Positions 1-8,943 are shown, counted from the first letter of the stretch. The stretch: DNA of 64,000 nucleotides from CAVSKL01 sp963728475 [NCBI: Candidatus Eiseniibacteriota bacterium] (GCA_963728475.1 CAVSKL010000003.1:744001-808000), one strand, 5' to 3'. Made by a program: numbers and translations. The notes: generated by a model not told the origin, from the letters alone.

Positions 1-1
1 G

Positions 2-226
2 TTCAGGACGTTGCGTGCCGTGCGGTTCCTGTTCGTTGGACCCATGCTCCTGGCGATGCTGTTCGTGATCAACCTCATGACCTCGCCGGGACACTGGTGG
101 GTGCAGTGGGCGGCGCTGGGGATCGGGATCGCGTGGGTCATCAGCCTCTTCCGGGTGCTGAGCGCGCTGGTTCTGGCCGGAGGCTTGGTGGCGCTCCTCG
201 CCTACTTCCGCAAGCAGCAGCGTTGA
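2..226 (+). CDS. 2TM-type small membrane protein, 3' end
   Basis: The reading frame is open from the left edge and ends at TGA 224-226, so only the last 70-75 residues are seen. Two hydrophobic segments are visible (about residues 6-24 and 30-66 counted from the TTG at 11), joined by an SPGHWW turn and followed by the basic tail RKQQR. The order hydrophobic helix, Trp-rich turn, hydrophobic helix resembles the 2TM domain often found at the C-terminus of sensor kinases or as a stand-alone small protein. TTG 11 is a possible start but has no evident ribosome binding site, so the gene probably begins upstream. Function unknown. Confidence 0.5.
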   Translation, partial: FRTLRAVRFLFVGPMLLAMLFVINLMTSPGHWWVQWAALGIGIAWVISLFRVLSALVLAGGLVALLAYFRKQQR

Positions 227-286
227 TCCGCCCCGTCCCGCTTCGAGGGCGCCCCGCCGCGCGAGAGAGCCGGAGCGCCGCCGGCC

Positions 287-2155
287 TCAGTCCCCGCGAT
301 GCCCCAGCACCGCGTGGACCGTCATCTCCTTCCCGTCCCGGATGAGCACGATCTCCACGTCGTCCCCGGGCTTGTGGGCGCGGAGCGCGTAGGTGTAGTC
401 GTAGAGGTTGTCGATCTTTCTGCCCCCGAAGCGCACCACCACGTCGCCGCCCCGGATCCCCGCCTTCTCCGCCGGCCCCCCCGGGGTCACCCCCGAGAGC
501 ATGGCCCCGCCCTCGTAGTCGCCGAAGTCGGGAATGGTGCCCAGATACGGCCCGTAGCCGCCGCCCCCGCCGCTCCCATGGGGGCCCGCCGAGTCCTCGG
601 CCGCCTTGGCGAACTCGACCCTCGCGTCCCGGTCGGCAAGGTCGAGCGTCGTCGCATAGACCGCGCGGGTGACCTCGGCGATCCCCTCCGGATCGATCTT
701 CCACCAGTCGTCCGACGGCTTGTGGTAGTCCTCGTGCAGGCCGCTGAAGAAGAAGAGCACCGGCACGTTCTTGGCGTAGAACGAGGTGTGGTCGCTGGCG
801 CCGTAGCCGCTCTTGCTGGTGGCGATGGTGAGCGGCGACTCCTCGTCGACCCGCCGGATGAGCGGCGCGAACTCGGGCGAGGTCGCGATACCGCCCACGG
901 TGATCCGGTCGTCCTTGGGCCGGCCCACCATGTCCATGTTGATCATGGCTTGCACCGTGGTGAGCGGCACCGGCGGGTGCTCGGCCAGGTAGGCGGAGCC
1001 CAGAAGCCCCAGCTCCTCGCCGCTGAACGCGGCGAACACCAGGGTCCGGCGGGTGGGGCCGGTCCTGCCGAATACCCGGGCCAGCTCCATGAGCGCCGAG
1101 GTCCCGGAGGCGTTGTCGTCGGCGCCGTTGTGGATCTCGCCGATCTTGTCGGGGGCGAGCGAGCTCGAGTTGCCGCGTCCGAGGTGGTCGTAGTGGGCGC
1201 CCAGGATGAGCGCTCCGGCGTTCGGATCGGTCCCCGGGAGCATCCCCACCACGTTCTCGGTGGAGCGGCGGTCCTTGGCCACGTCCACCGAGAGGGCGAC
1301 CGTCTCCCCGTCCAGGGGCCGGGACCGGGGCCGGAGGTCCTTGTCCACCGACGCAGTCCACTCGCGCACGTTGATCCCCGCCCGGGCCAGCATGGCCTCG
1401 GCCACCGCATGCTTGACGTGGAGGGCGAGGAGGCCCCCGCCCCCGATCCCTTCCGCGCCGTCCAGCCGGGTCAACTTGTCCTCGGCGTAGCCCTCGCTCC
1501 CGGGTCCGGTGAACACCAGGAGCGCCGCCGCCTCGTGTTCGCGCGCGTTCATCGCCTTGGACCGGAAGAGCGCGTGCTGGGTCCAGGAGGTTCCATTGAA
1601 CACGCTGGTGCTGTCGTTCTGCTGGGGTTCGTGGCGGAGGGCCAGCACCACCTTCCCCCTCACGTCGAGATCCTTGTAGTCGTCGTAGCCCGCCTCATCG
1701 TCGGTGATGCCGTAGCCCGCGAACACCACCGGGGCCTCCACCGCGCCGCTGTCGCTGAAGCCGAAGGGTTCGAAGTCCTCCTTCAACTCGAGCGCCCCGA
1801 GCCCGGGGACCCCCTTCACCACCATCTCGTTCCCCTCGCCCAGGCGCACTCCGACGGTGGCCTCGTAGTGCTGGAACCAGGTCCCGTCGTCGCCGGCGGG
1901 GGAGAGCCCCGCCGCCTTGAACCCGGCGGCAATGTATCGCGCCGAGGCCTCGGCCCCCGGGGTGCCGGTCATCCGGCCCTCGCGGGCGTCGTCGGCCAGC
2001 CACTTCACCGACTGCATCAGCGAGTCCGGGGAGACGAGAAGACCCCCGGAAGCGGGGGCCGCCGCCGGCGCCGGCGCGGCGGGGAGGGCGGTGAAGCACA
2101 GCGCCCCGCCGGCGACGAGGGCGGCGGAGGCCAGGGACCGGATGGAAAAGCGCAT
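287..2155 (-). CDS. Secreted M28 family aminopeptidase with PA and PDZ domains
   Basis: A 622-residue exported zinc peptidase. The N-terminus carries a signal peptide (basic MRFSIRS, a hydrophobic core, an Ala/Pro-rich cleavage region to about residue 40). A PA-type insert (about 140-220, APVVFAGYG...VRGKVVL) precedes the M28 catalytic domain. Its metal and catalytic residues are all present: His in GAHYDH (about 320), Asp in NGADDNASG (about 342), Glu-Glu in SGEELG (about 378), Asp in NMDMVGR and His in HEDYHKPSDD (about 475). A PDZ domain forms the C-terminus (about 535-620). ATG 2155 was chosen because the signal peptide starts there; the frame is open 31 codons further upstream. The role is probably N-terminal amino acid removal in periplasmic or extracellular peptide use. 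It is a single gene, divergent from the next one. Confidence 0.93.
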   Translation of the reverse strand: MRFSIRSLASAALVAGGALCFTALPAAPAPAAAPASGGLLVSPDSLMQSVKWLADDAREGRMTGTPGAEASARYIAAGFKAAGLSPAGDDGTWFQHYEATVGVRLGEGNEMVVKGVPGLGALELKEDFEPFGFSDSGAVEAPVVFAGYGITDDEAGYDDYKDLDVRGKVVLALRHEPQQNDSTSVFNGTSWTQHALFRSKAMNAREHEAAALLVFTGPGSEGYAEDKLTRLDGAEGIGGGGLLALHVKHAVAEAMLARAGINVREWTASVDKDLRPRSRPLDGETVALSVDVAKDRRSTENVVGMLPGTDPNAGALILGAHYDHLGRGNSSSLAPDKIGEIHNGADDNASGTSALMELARVFGRTGPTRRTLVFAAFSGEELGLLGSAYLAEHPPVPLTTVQAMINMDMVGRPKDDRITVGGIATSPEFAPLIRRVDEESPLTIATSKSGYGASDHTSFYAKNVPVLFFFSGLHEDYHKPSDDWWKIDPEGIAEVTRAVYATTLDLADRDARVEFAKAAEDSAGPHGSGGGGGYGPYLGTIPDFGDYEGGAMLSGVTPGGPAEKAGIRGGDVVVRFGGRKIDNLYDYTYALRAHKPGDDVEIVLIRDGKEMTVHAVLGHRGD

Positions 2156-2411
2156 GGGATGGAACCTCGTTCTGTGGTGGCGTGCCCGGTGCGGGCGGCG
2201 TTCGGTCCGGGTATCCTGGGGCGCGGTGGGGCCCCCGGCGCCAGGCATTTTAATCGAAACCGGATATCCAGATTATTGATCCCGGGCATCCGCGGAAACC
2301 CGACCGTTTTCGGCTAGAATCTACCTGCCCGATGATAGACCGGATCCGGCCCGGGTGGCCGGGGCCGGTTTTTCAAGGGGCTGCCGGCGGTATCAAAGGG
2401 AGTGCATCCAC

Positions 2412-2837
2412 ATGATCCAGAACCAGGAAGATCCCCGGGTCGCCGCCGCCCTCGCCCGTTGCCGGGAGACGATCCCCGCCGCCGTCCCCCTCCTCGATCT
2501 CGCCGGTTCCCACCCCGACGGCTACGAATTCCGGCCGGACCGGTCCGATTTCGAGTTCGCCGCCTTGCGCGAGGTGGACGGCCGGCCCAACCGGGCCATG
2601 CTCAAGATCTTCACCATCGCCGACGGCCCCCTCCGGGGGCAGGCCGCGGTCTTCTTCTACAAGCGGAGCCAGGTGCCGTTCAGCCGCGACCGCTTCTCCT
2701 ACGGGGTGGTCACCCTCCCCCCCGGGGCCGGCCCCGGCGAGGTCGCCGGCTGGCTCGACTTCGCCTCGGGCGGGTTCGATCCCGAAGCCCGCCCCAGCCG
2801 GCTCCGCCTCGCCTTCACCTTCACCGTGCCCGATTAG
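2412..2837 (+). CDS. Hypothetical protein, upstream partner of a radical SAM gene
   Basis: A 141-residue soluble protein with no signal peptide or membrane segment. The start is ATG 2412 because AAAGGGAG lies nine bases upstream; an earlier in-frame GTG at 2355 would add 19 unlikely residues. The N-terminal half is acidic and helical (DPRVAAALARCRETIP), followed by a beta-rich region with two symmetrical phrases (AAVFFYKRSQVPFSRD and LRLAFTFTVPD). I do not recognise the family. It ends 15 bases before the radical SAM gene at 2853 and is probably co-transcribed with it, which suggests a substrate, chaperone or partner role, but this is inference only. A TAGAAT -10-like hexamer at 2315-2320 could drive the pair. 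Confidence 0.75.
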   Translation: MIQNQEDPRVAAALARCRETIPAAVPLLDLAGSHPDGYEFRPDRSDFEFAALREVDGRPNRAMLKIFTIADGPLRGQAAVFFYKRSQVPFSRDRFSYGVVTLPPGAGPGEVAGWLDFASGGFDPEARPSRLRLAFTFTVPD

Positions 2838-2852
2838 ACCGGAGGATCCCCC

Positions 2853-4172
2853 ATGTCCCAGCGTCTGAACCCCGGCGAACTGGAAATCGACCTCTTCTGC
2901 AAGGGCTTCCGGATCGACGCGAGCTGCACCCTCGGCGAGGACGGGCGGCTCCTGACCCGGACCCGGGCCGGGCTGGGGAGCGGGCTCGAGATCGTGATCC
3001 CCGGCGACCTCAAGGATCTCTGGATGAACGTCCCGGTGGAGGAGGACTTCGTCTACGACTCCCCCTACGTGCTGGTCAAGCAGGGGGCGGCCTATGCGGT
3101 GCGCGACGACCGGAACCGCGAGGACTACGAGGTCCGGATCCCCTCCGAGCCGGAGTGGTACACCGCCTCCACCTCGCGGGGGACCCCCATGCACAAGGTG
3201 GGGGTGCTCCAGGGGACCTACCTCGGGATCTACATCTCCAACTCCTGCGCCTTCTGGTACCACTCGCCGAGCCTGGGCTGCAAGTTCTGCACCACCGGGC
3301 TCAACGTGGGGGTGAACGAGGCGGCGGAGAAGGACCTGGGGGACGTGGTGGAGGTGGCGCGGGCGGCCAAGGAGGAGTCGGGAGTGACCTTCGTCCACTT
3401 CAACTCCGGCTACTCGGGCAAGGACAAGGGCCTGGATGCGGCCGCCCCCTACGTGAAGGCGATGAAGGAACAGGTGGGGGTGCTGACCGGCTTGCAGGTG
3501 ACGCCGAGCCCCAACCTGTGGAAGTACGACTGGCTCACGGACTGCGGGGTCGACCACTTCTCCTTCTGCTACGAGTTCCAGAACCCGGCCTTCTTCGCCG
3601 AGCTCCTTCCCGGGAAGGAAAAGCTCCTCGGCCAGCGCACCTTCTTCAACGCCATCGAGTACACCGCGAAGAGGATGGGCAAGGGCCGGGTTTCGGGCGA
3701 GATCATCGCCGGCGTGGAGCCGATCGAGGACACGCTCAAGGCCATCGACTACATCACCGGGATGGGGGCGTTTCCCACCGTGTGCATCTTCCGCCCCACC
3801 ATCGGCGCGGAGATGGAGCGCTACCCCTCCCCTTCCTACGAGGACATGCGAGGGGTGATGGAGTACATGTGGGACGCCTGCCGGCGGAACGGCATCCCCA
3901 TCGGGGTGACTCCGGGGATCGAGGTGAGCCTCATCGTCTCCCCCGACGACGCCCGCTACCTGCCCAGACGCGACCTGAAGTGGCGGGCCTACGAGTTGAA
4001 GCTCGCGGCGATGCGGCTGGGAGCGAAGCCGATCTTCGCCCGGGAACTCCGTCCGCGCCGGACCTCCGGGGATCCCGCCCGCTATCCCGAGGGCTCGCCG
4101 GAGCCGGTGGCCCCCATGTCCGGCGAGGCCGAGCTGCTCGCCGCCCGGGCGGGGGTGGGCGCCGCGCGCTGA
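2853..4172 (+). CDS. Radical SAM protein with atypical C-x10-C-x2-C cluster motif
   Basis: A 439-residue cytosolic enzyme starting at ATG 2853 behind GGAGGATCCCCC. It lies 15 bases after the preceding small gene. Residues 120-148 have the beta1-loop look of a radical SAM barrel (LGIYISNSC...LGCKFCTTG), but the three cysteines C132, C143 and C146 are spaced C-x10-C-x2-C instead of C-x3-C-x2-C. Downstream barrel strands are recognisable (VTFVHFNSGY, GVLTGLQVTPSP, GVDHFSFCYEF, GRVSGEIIAGVEPIEDT, FPTVCIFRPTIG), resembling the biotin synthase/lipoyl synthase-type fold. The first 110 residues form an extra domain of unknown role and the C-terminal 30 residues are Pro/Ala-rich. The family is known to cleave S-adenosylmethionine with a 4Fe-4S cluster; the substrate here is unknown. 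Confidence 0.85.
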   Translation: MSQRLNPGELEIDLFCKGFRIDASCTLGEDGRLLTRTRAGLGSGLEIVIPGDLKDLWMNVPVEEDFVYDSPYVLVKQGAAYAVRDDRNREDYEVRIPSEPEWYTASTSRGTPMHKVGVLQGTYLGIYISNSCAFWYHSPSLGCKFCTTGLNVGVNEAAEKDLGDVVEVARAAKEESGVTFVHFNSGYSGKDKGLDAAAPYVKAMKEQVGVLTGLQVTPSPNLWKYDWLTDCGVDHFSFCYEFQNPAFFAELLPGKEKLLGQRTFFNAIEYTAKRMGKGRVSGEIIAGVEPIEDTLKAIDYITGMGAFPTVCIFRPTIGAEMERYPSPSYEDMRGVMEYMWDACRRNGIPIGVTPGIEVSLIVSPDDARYLPRRDLKWRAYELKLAAMRLGAKPIFARELRPRRTSGDPARYPEGSPEPVAPMSGEAELLAARAGVGAAR

Positions 4173-4237
4173 CCCCGGAGGCCGCCCGCCTCCGGGATTG
4201 ACGGCGCCTTCACGAAGTGACAGAGTCGGATTCCGTC

Positions 4238-6913
4238 ATGCGTCCCGTCTTTCCCCCGGCTTCACGGACGGTTTGGCCGCGCCTCGCCCCGTTCCTCGCC
4301 CTGCTCACGGCGGTTCTGTGCGCCGTGCCGGCGGCGTGGGCACAGGGGCCTCGGCCCGCCCCCTCCTTCGCCGCTCCCGGCCTCCCCCCCCACTACGACC
4401 GGATCCGCGACTACGACGTGATCCACACCGTTCTCCGGGTGCGCTTCGACTGGGAGCGGCGGGCGGTGTCGGGGACGGTCGTCCACCGGCTGACCCCGTT
4501 CCGGGACGGTCTCACCGTGCTCGATTTCGACCAGCACCGCATGCGCTTCGACCGGATGCGGCTCCTGGACGGGCCCGATCTCCAGTGGCGCGCCGCCGGC
4601 GACACCCTCGCGGTGGAGCTGGACCGGGCCTACTCCCGGGGCGAGACCCTCTCGGTGGCGATCACCTACGAAGCGGTGAACCCCCCCGAGGGCCTCTACT
4701 TCAACGAGCCGGACAAGGACTATCCCGACCGCCCCCGCCAGGTCTGGACCCAGGGGGAACAGGACGAGAACCACTTCTGGTTCCCCTGCTACGACGCGCT
4801 CAACGACCGCATGACCACCGAGGAATACGTCACCGCCGACGACGGCTACACCGTGATCGGGAACGGCATCCTGGCCGGCACCCGGAAGAACGGCGACGGC
4901 ACCTCCGAGTGGCATTACCGTCAGGACGTTCCCGCGCCCACCTATCTGATCTCGCTGGTGGTGGGGAAGTACGAGGCGTACGAGAGCGAGTGGGACGGGA
5001 TCCAGGTCCTGTCCTACGTGCGGCCGTCCCTCCGGGCCCAGGCCCCGCTCGCCTTCGGGCGCACCGCCGAGATGATCCGCCTCTTCAGCGAGCGGACCGG
5101 GGTACGCTATCCCTACCCGGTTTACCGTCAGACCGAGGTCGCGGACTTCCTCTTCGGCGGCATGGAGAACATCACCGCCACCACCCTCACCGCGCGCACC
5201 CTGCATCCGGAGAGCGTGGCCCCGGCCTACGACAGCGACGACCTGGTCTCGCACGAGCTCGCCCACCAGTGGTGGGGCGACTACTGCACCACCGGGAACT
5301 GGTCGAACCTCTGGCTCAACGAGGGTTTCGCGGCCTACTTCGAGTCCTTGTGGTGGGAGTTCTCCGGGGACAGCCTCCGCGCCCAGTGGACCCGGATCCA
5401 CGACCTGGACGAGTATCTCCGCTCCGACCGCGGCGGGCGGCGCCCCCTGGTCACCCGCTACTACGACACCTCCGAGGATCTCTTCGACGCCGTCTCCTAC
5501 GAGAAGGGCGCGCTGGTCCTCCACATGATCCGGGAGCGGGTGGGAGACGCGGCGTTCTGGAAGGGGCTCCGGATCTACGCGGACCGGCACGGAGCCTCGG
5601 ACGTGGAGAGCGGCGACCTTCGCGAGGCGATGGCGGCGGCGGGCGGCATTGCCCTCGACCGTTTCTTCGACCAGTGGGTCTTCCACGGCGGGCACCCCGA
5701 GTTCCGGGCCTCGTGGGACTGGGACGGCCGGTCGAAGCTGGTCCATCTCGTGCTTTCCCAGACCCAGAAGACCGACGACCTCACCCCGCTTTTCGCGATC
5801 GACGTGGACGTGGACCTGACCGGCGAGGGGTGGCACCGCCGGGTGGTGGTGCGGAGCGAACGCGAGCGCGGCGACTTCTACCTCCCCGCCCCGTCCCGGC
5901 CCGAGCTGGTGGAGCTGGATCGGGACGGGAAGCTGATCAAGACCCTGACCTTCGACAAGTCCACCGGGGAATACGTCCGGCAGCTCCGTTCGCCCGCTCT
6001 CCCCTCCCGGGTGGCCGCGGCCCGGGCGCTGGGGGAGCGGCGGGACGAGTCGGCGGTTCCGGCCCTGGCCGCGGCCCTGGCCGATACCGCCGGGTTCTGG
6101 GGGCTGCGGGGCGAGGCGGCCGGGGCCCTGGGCAGGATCGGGGGCGACGCCGCCCGGGATGCCCTCCTGGCCGGGCTCGACCGTGCTCCGGCCCGGGCGC
6201 GGGGGGACGTGGCCGAGACGCTGGGAAACTTCCACGAGAAGCGGGTGGTGGAGCGGCTCCGGTCGGCGGCGCTCGGCGATCCCATCCCCCAGGTCTCCGA
6301 GGGCGCGGTGAAGGGGCTGGGCGCGCTCGGCCGGGCGGGGGTGGACGGCGCCTACGACGCCCTCGTCGCCGCCTCCGGGCGCGACAGCTGGAACGACACC
6401 GTCCGGAACGCGGCGGTGGGGGCGTTCCGCACCGACAAGGACGTGCGGGCCCTGGACACGGTGGAGCGCTACACCCGCCCGGGGGTCGCGATGCGGACCC
6501 GGGAGTCGGCGCTCAGGACCCTCGGCGTTCTCGGGGCGGAACTCGAGCCCAAGGACCCCCGCGAGAAGGCCGCGCGGGAGATCCTCACCGCCGCCCTCGC
6601 CGACCCCTTCCTCCGGATCCGCGAATCGGCGGTGGCGGGGCTGAAAAGCCTGGGCGATCCCGCCGCCGCCGATGCCCTGGACCGGGCGGCGGCCGCCGAC
6701 GACGACCGGGGGATGCGGAGCGCCGCCGCCGAGGCCTCGGAGTCGGTGCGTGGCGGCGGGGAGAAGAGCACCGTGGCCGGCATCCGGAAGGATCTGGACC
6801 GGCTGCGGGAGTCGAACGCGTCCCTGAAGGACGAGATCCGACGGCTGGAGAGCCGGATCCAGAACGGGGAGGGATCCGCCCCGGCGGAGCACAAGGACCG
6901 GACCGACCGGTAG
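4238..6913 (+). CDS. Secreted M1 family aminopeptidase with HEAT repeats
   Basis: An 891-residue exported metallopeptidase. A signal peptide (VWPRLAPFLALLTAVLCAV..AWA) ends near residue 35. The M1 core shows the exopeptidase motif GGMEN (about 308-312) and the zinc site HELAHQWWGD with H339, E340, H343 and E362 (NEGFA). Residues about 590-860 are four or five HEAT-like repeats with alternating Ala/Leu helices (for example RVAAARALGERRDESAVPAL). The last 40 residues are a charged coiled coil (LDRLRESNASLKDEIRRLE). ATG 4238 is preferred; GTG 4217 is in frame but puts polar residues ahead of the signal. TTGACG 4198-4203 may be a -35. It converges with the next gene, 17 bases away. It probably trims peptides in the periplasm together with the M28 enzyme. 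Confidence 0.93.
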   Translation: MRPVFPPASRTVWPRLAPFLALLTAVLCAVPAAWAQGPRPAPSFAAPGLPPHYDRIRDYDVIHTVLRVRFDWERRAVSGTVVHRLTPFRDGLTVLDFDQHRMRFDRMRLLDGPDLQWRAAGDTLAVELDRAYSRGETLSVAITYEAVNPPEGLYFNEPDKDYPDRPRQVWTQGEQDENHFWFPCYDALNDRMTTEEYVTADDGYTVIGNGILAGTRKNGDGTSEWHYRQDVPAPTYLISLVVGKYEAYESEWDGIQVLSYVRPSLRAQAPLAFGRTAEMIRLFSERTGVRYPYPVYRQTEVADFLFGGMENITATTLTARTLHPESVAPAYDSDDLVSHELAHQWWGDYCTTGNWSNLWLNEGFAAYFESLWWEFSGDSLRAQWTRIHDLDEYLRSDRGGRRPLVTRYYDTSEDLFDAVSYEKGALVLHMIRERVGDAAFWKGLRIYADRHGASDVESGDLREAMAAAGGIALDRFFDQWVFHGGHPEFRASWDWDGRSKLVHLVLSQTQKTDDLTPLFAIDVDVDLTGEGWHRRVVVRSERERGDFYLPAPSRPELVELDRDGKLIKTLTFDKSTGEYVRQLRSPALPSRVAAARALGERRDESAVPALAAALADTAGFWGLRGEAAGALGRIGGDAARDALLAGLDRAPARARGDVAETLGNFHEKRVVERLRSAALGDPIPQVSEGAVKGLGALGRAGVDGAYDALVAASGRDSWNDTVRNAAVGAFRTDKDVRALDTVERYTRPGVAMRTRESALRTLGVLGAELEPKDPREKAAREILTAALADPFLRIRESAVAGLKSLGDPAAADALDRAAAADDDRGMRSAAAEASESVRGGGEKSTVAGIRKDLDRLRESNASLKDEIRRLESRIQNGEGSAPAEHKDRTDR

Positions 6914-6930
6914 CTCCGGGGGCGGCGCGG

Positions 6931-7788
6931 TCACCAGCGGCCGCGCAGGCGCTCCTTGGCGGGAAGGATCTCCAGGCAGGTGGTCCACCATCCGCTGAGG
7001 ATGGTCTCCACGAACTCCGCGGGGAGCCGCTCGTCGCGCATCTCCCGGGCAAGCCGCCGGTGGTCGTACTCCACCGGCACGAACTCCGTCCGCCATCCCC
7101 GCGTGGGGTCCGCCTCCAGCACCGTGTACCAGACCCGGGTAGTGCCGTCGTTCTCGGGACGGCCCAGGACCCCCACGTTCACGAACCCGCGCCCGTCGGC
7201 CAGCCGGCGCTCCCACTTGATCCCGGTGTGGGTGCCGAGCAGCAGGGCCACCTCCGCCGCGTCCAGGAAGTTGCGCAAGAGGCCGTCGGGGGTGCCGCTC
7301 TCCCACAGGAACTCGTTGGTCCGTCGCGGGGAGCCGTGGCAGGTGAGAACTTCGGCGGTTCCCAGCCGGAAGCGGTAGGCGGGTGGGAGCGACCCCAGCC
7401 AGCGCTTGTTCACCTCCGAGGTGTTGGCGAAGGTGTAGTCGTAGGAAATCTGGGCGAACCGGTTGTCGCGGGGGTCGGTGTAGCCGCACCCGCAGTCGTC
7501 GAGCCCCCCCGAGACCGAGACGTCGTAGTTGCCGCGCATCGTCCGTACCCCGTGGTCGCGGATGAGCGGGAACACCCGGTCGGGATACGGCCCGAACCCG
7601 CCGAGGTCGCCCAGGCAGAACACCGCCTCCGCCCCGCGCCGGCGCGCGTCGTCGAGGGCGGCGGCCAGGGCCAGGTGGTTGTTGTAGATCCCGCCGAACA
7701 CCGCGACCCGCCGGAAGGCGCCGGGCAGGCGCTCGGCCCCTTCCACCGCGCCGAGGACGCGTTCCCGGAACGGGGAGGAGGAACTCAC
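6931..7788 (-). CDS. Calcineurin-like metallophosphoesterase, non-canonical metal motif
   Basis: A 285-residue protein starting at GTG 7788, two bases after the stop of the upstream radical SAM gene, so translation is coupled. The fold of a calcineurin-like phosphoesterase is clear from CLGDLGGFGPYPDRV, RGNYD, LTCHGSPRR and GTHTGIKW. The first motif reads VFGGIYNNHLAL where the usual form is SDIHGN, so the expected metal-binding Asp and His are Gly33 and Tyr35; the GNHD His is also Tyr. A Cys-rich insert (DDCGCGYTDPRDN) follows. Because several positions change together while the rest is well kept, I read this as a distinct subfamily rather than a decayed gene. Substrate unknown; the pairing with a radical SAM enzyme is probably functional. 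Confidence 0.85.
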   Translation of the reverse strand: MSSSSPFRERVLGAVEGAERLPGAFRRVAVFGGIYNNHLALAAALDDARRRGAEAVFCLGDLGGFGPYPDRVFPLIRDHGVRTMRGNYDVSVSGGLDDCGCGYTDPRDNRFAQISYDYTFANTSEVNKRWLGSLPPAYRFRLGTAEVLTCHGSPRRTNEFLWESGTPDGLLRNFLDAAEVALLLGTHTGIKWERRLADGRGFVNVGVLGRPENDGTTRVWYTVLEADPTRGWRTEFVPVEYDHRRLAREMRDERLPAEFVETILSGWWTTCLEILPAKERLRGRW

Positions 7789-7790
7789 GG

Positions 7791-8702
7791 TCAGTAGTTC
7801 CCGCAGGTCATGCCCGTGTCGTAGCAGGTCCGGCAGGCGTGGTGGGTGAGCGGGACCGGCCCGAGGCCCGCGGCCAGGGAGCCGTGCCCGGTCAGCGCCA
7901 CCCGCTTCCCGACCAGGATGGGGCAGGCGTAGATCCCCTGGGCGGTGACCACCCGGGTCTCGGCGCACTGCAGGAGGAGCGGATCCATGCCTTCCAGCAT
8001 CGACCCGGTCACCGGGCCTCCCTCGGCGGGATCCTCGAGCTTCCCGGTGTGGAAGACGGGGAGCACCTTGAGCCGGGGCCGCTTCATCCCTGCGTCCCGG
8101 AGCACGGCCAGGAACCGGTCGTAGACCCGCCCCGGCCCGGGATCGGCGTCCGGCCCCAGCAGGTACTCGGTCGCGGTCACGATGGGGAGGAGACCTGCCC
8201 CCTCCAGTCGCAGCAGGGCCCGGAGAGCCTTGGCGTGGGCGCCGGGGCCTCGGACGGCGTCGTTGCGGCCGGGGTCGGGGTGGTCCATGCTCACCCGCAC
8301 TTCCAGCGAATAGCGCGAGGCGGCCGCGATCTCCCCCAGCGCCCCGGCGATCCGCTCGGTGACGAGGGTACCGTTGGTGAGCACGGTGGCGGGAGCGACG
8401 GCGAGGGCGTCCCCCAGGATCGGAACCATCTCGCGGTGGAGGAAGGGCTCCCCGCCGGTGAAGTAGACCTCCTTCACCCCCAGCGCCTCCGCCTCGCGGA
8501 GATAGACCGCGATCGTCGCGCGGTCCAGGAACGCCATGGCGTCGTTCCGGGGGGAGGAGTCGACCAGGCAGTGGGTGCACTCCAGATTGCAGAGCAGTCC
8601 GGTCACCTGGAACCAGATCGAGTTCAGGCGCTGGAGAGGGAGGCGGGCCGGCCGGTCCGGCCGGGGGGCCGTTTGAAGATCGGTCAACGTGTTCTGGCTC
8701 AT
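7791..8702 (-). CDS. Radical SAM protein with SPASM-like C-terminus
   Basis: A 303-residue enzyme. CNLECTHC near residue 50 is the canonical C-x3-C-x2-C site for the SAM-cleaving 4Fe-4S cluster, followed by the SAM-binding phrase YFTGGEPFLH and a TNGTL strand. The C-terminal third has six more cysteines (CAETR, YACPIL, ACRTCYDTGMTC), typical of an auxiliary cluster domain of the SPASM/twitch type used in peptide, protein or cofactor modification. ATG 8702 starts the protein just before a polar leader; an upstream in-frame start would add 14 basic residues. It forms a two-gene unit with the downstream metallophosphoesterase. Substrate not identifiable from sequence; no short precursor peptide gene is evident next to it. 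Confidence 0.85.
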   Translation of the reverse strand: MSQNTLTDLQTAPRPDRPARLPLQRLNSIWFQVTGLLCNLECTHCLVDSSPRNDAMAFLDRATIAVYLREAEALGVKEVYFTGGEPFLHREMVPILGDALAVAPATVLTNGTLVTERIAGALGEIAAASRYSLEVRVSMDHPDPGRNDAVRGPGAHAKALRALLRLEGAGLLPIVTATEYLLGPDADPGPGRVYDRFLAVLRDAGMKRPRLKVLPVFHTGKLEDPAEGGPVTGSMLEGMDPLLLQCAETRVVTAQGIYACPILVGKRVALTGHGSLAAGLGPVPLTHHACRTCYDTGMTCGNY

Positions 8703-8880
8703 ACGGAAACGAGTACGAAAGGACGCCCGAAGTGGGACAGACAAGGATACCGGTCGGCGCCGGACCCGGTCGACGGGAAAAGGCCCCCGGGGGCAGTGGG
8801 GGAGAAGGGGCGCCCCCCGGCCGCGGCCGGCTCGGGAACCGGCCCGGCGGGTCCGCCGTCCGCCTCCGTCCGCCCGCTCC

Positions 8881-8910
8881 TTGACACCGGTGCCGTCCGG
8901 GACCTAGCCT
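8881..8910 (+). promoter_or_regulatory. Promoter of first large exported protein
   Basis: TTGACA at 8881-8886 is a perfect -35 hexamer, with an 18-base spacer and TAGCCT at 8905-8910. The same layout, including the preceding GGACC and a downstream CGGGCTTGA, occurs ahead of the paralogous gene at 11480. Confidence 0.65.
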
Positions 8911-8943
8911 CCTACTGGTCGGGCTTGAAGTCGGGTGGCAAGA

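Noticed and set aside
299-2317. Long plus-strand reading frame of 672 codons opposite the M28 gene
   Set aside because: Composition is that of an antisense shadow (His/Val/Gly/Arg-rich, no domain) and the minus strand encodes a complete M28 enzyme.
4262-7489. Minus-strand frame of more than 1000 codons opposite the M1 gene
   Set aside because: It is antisense to an intact M1 aminopeptidase, without any family motif or ribosome site.
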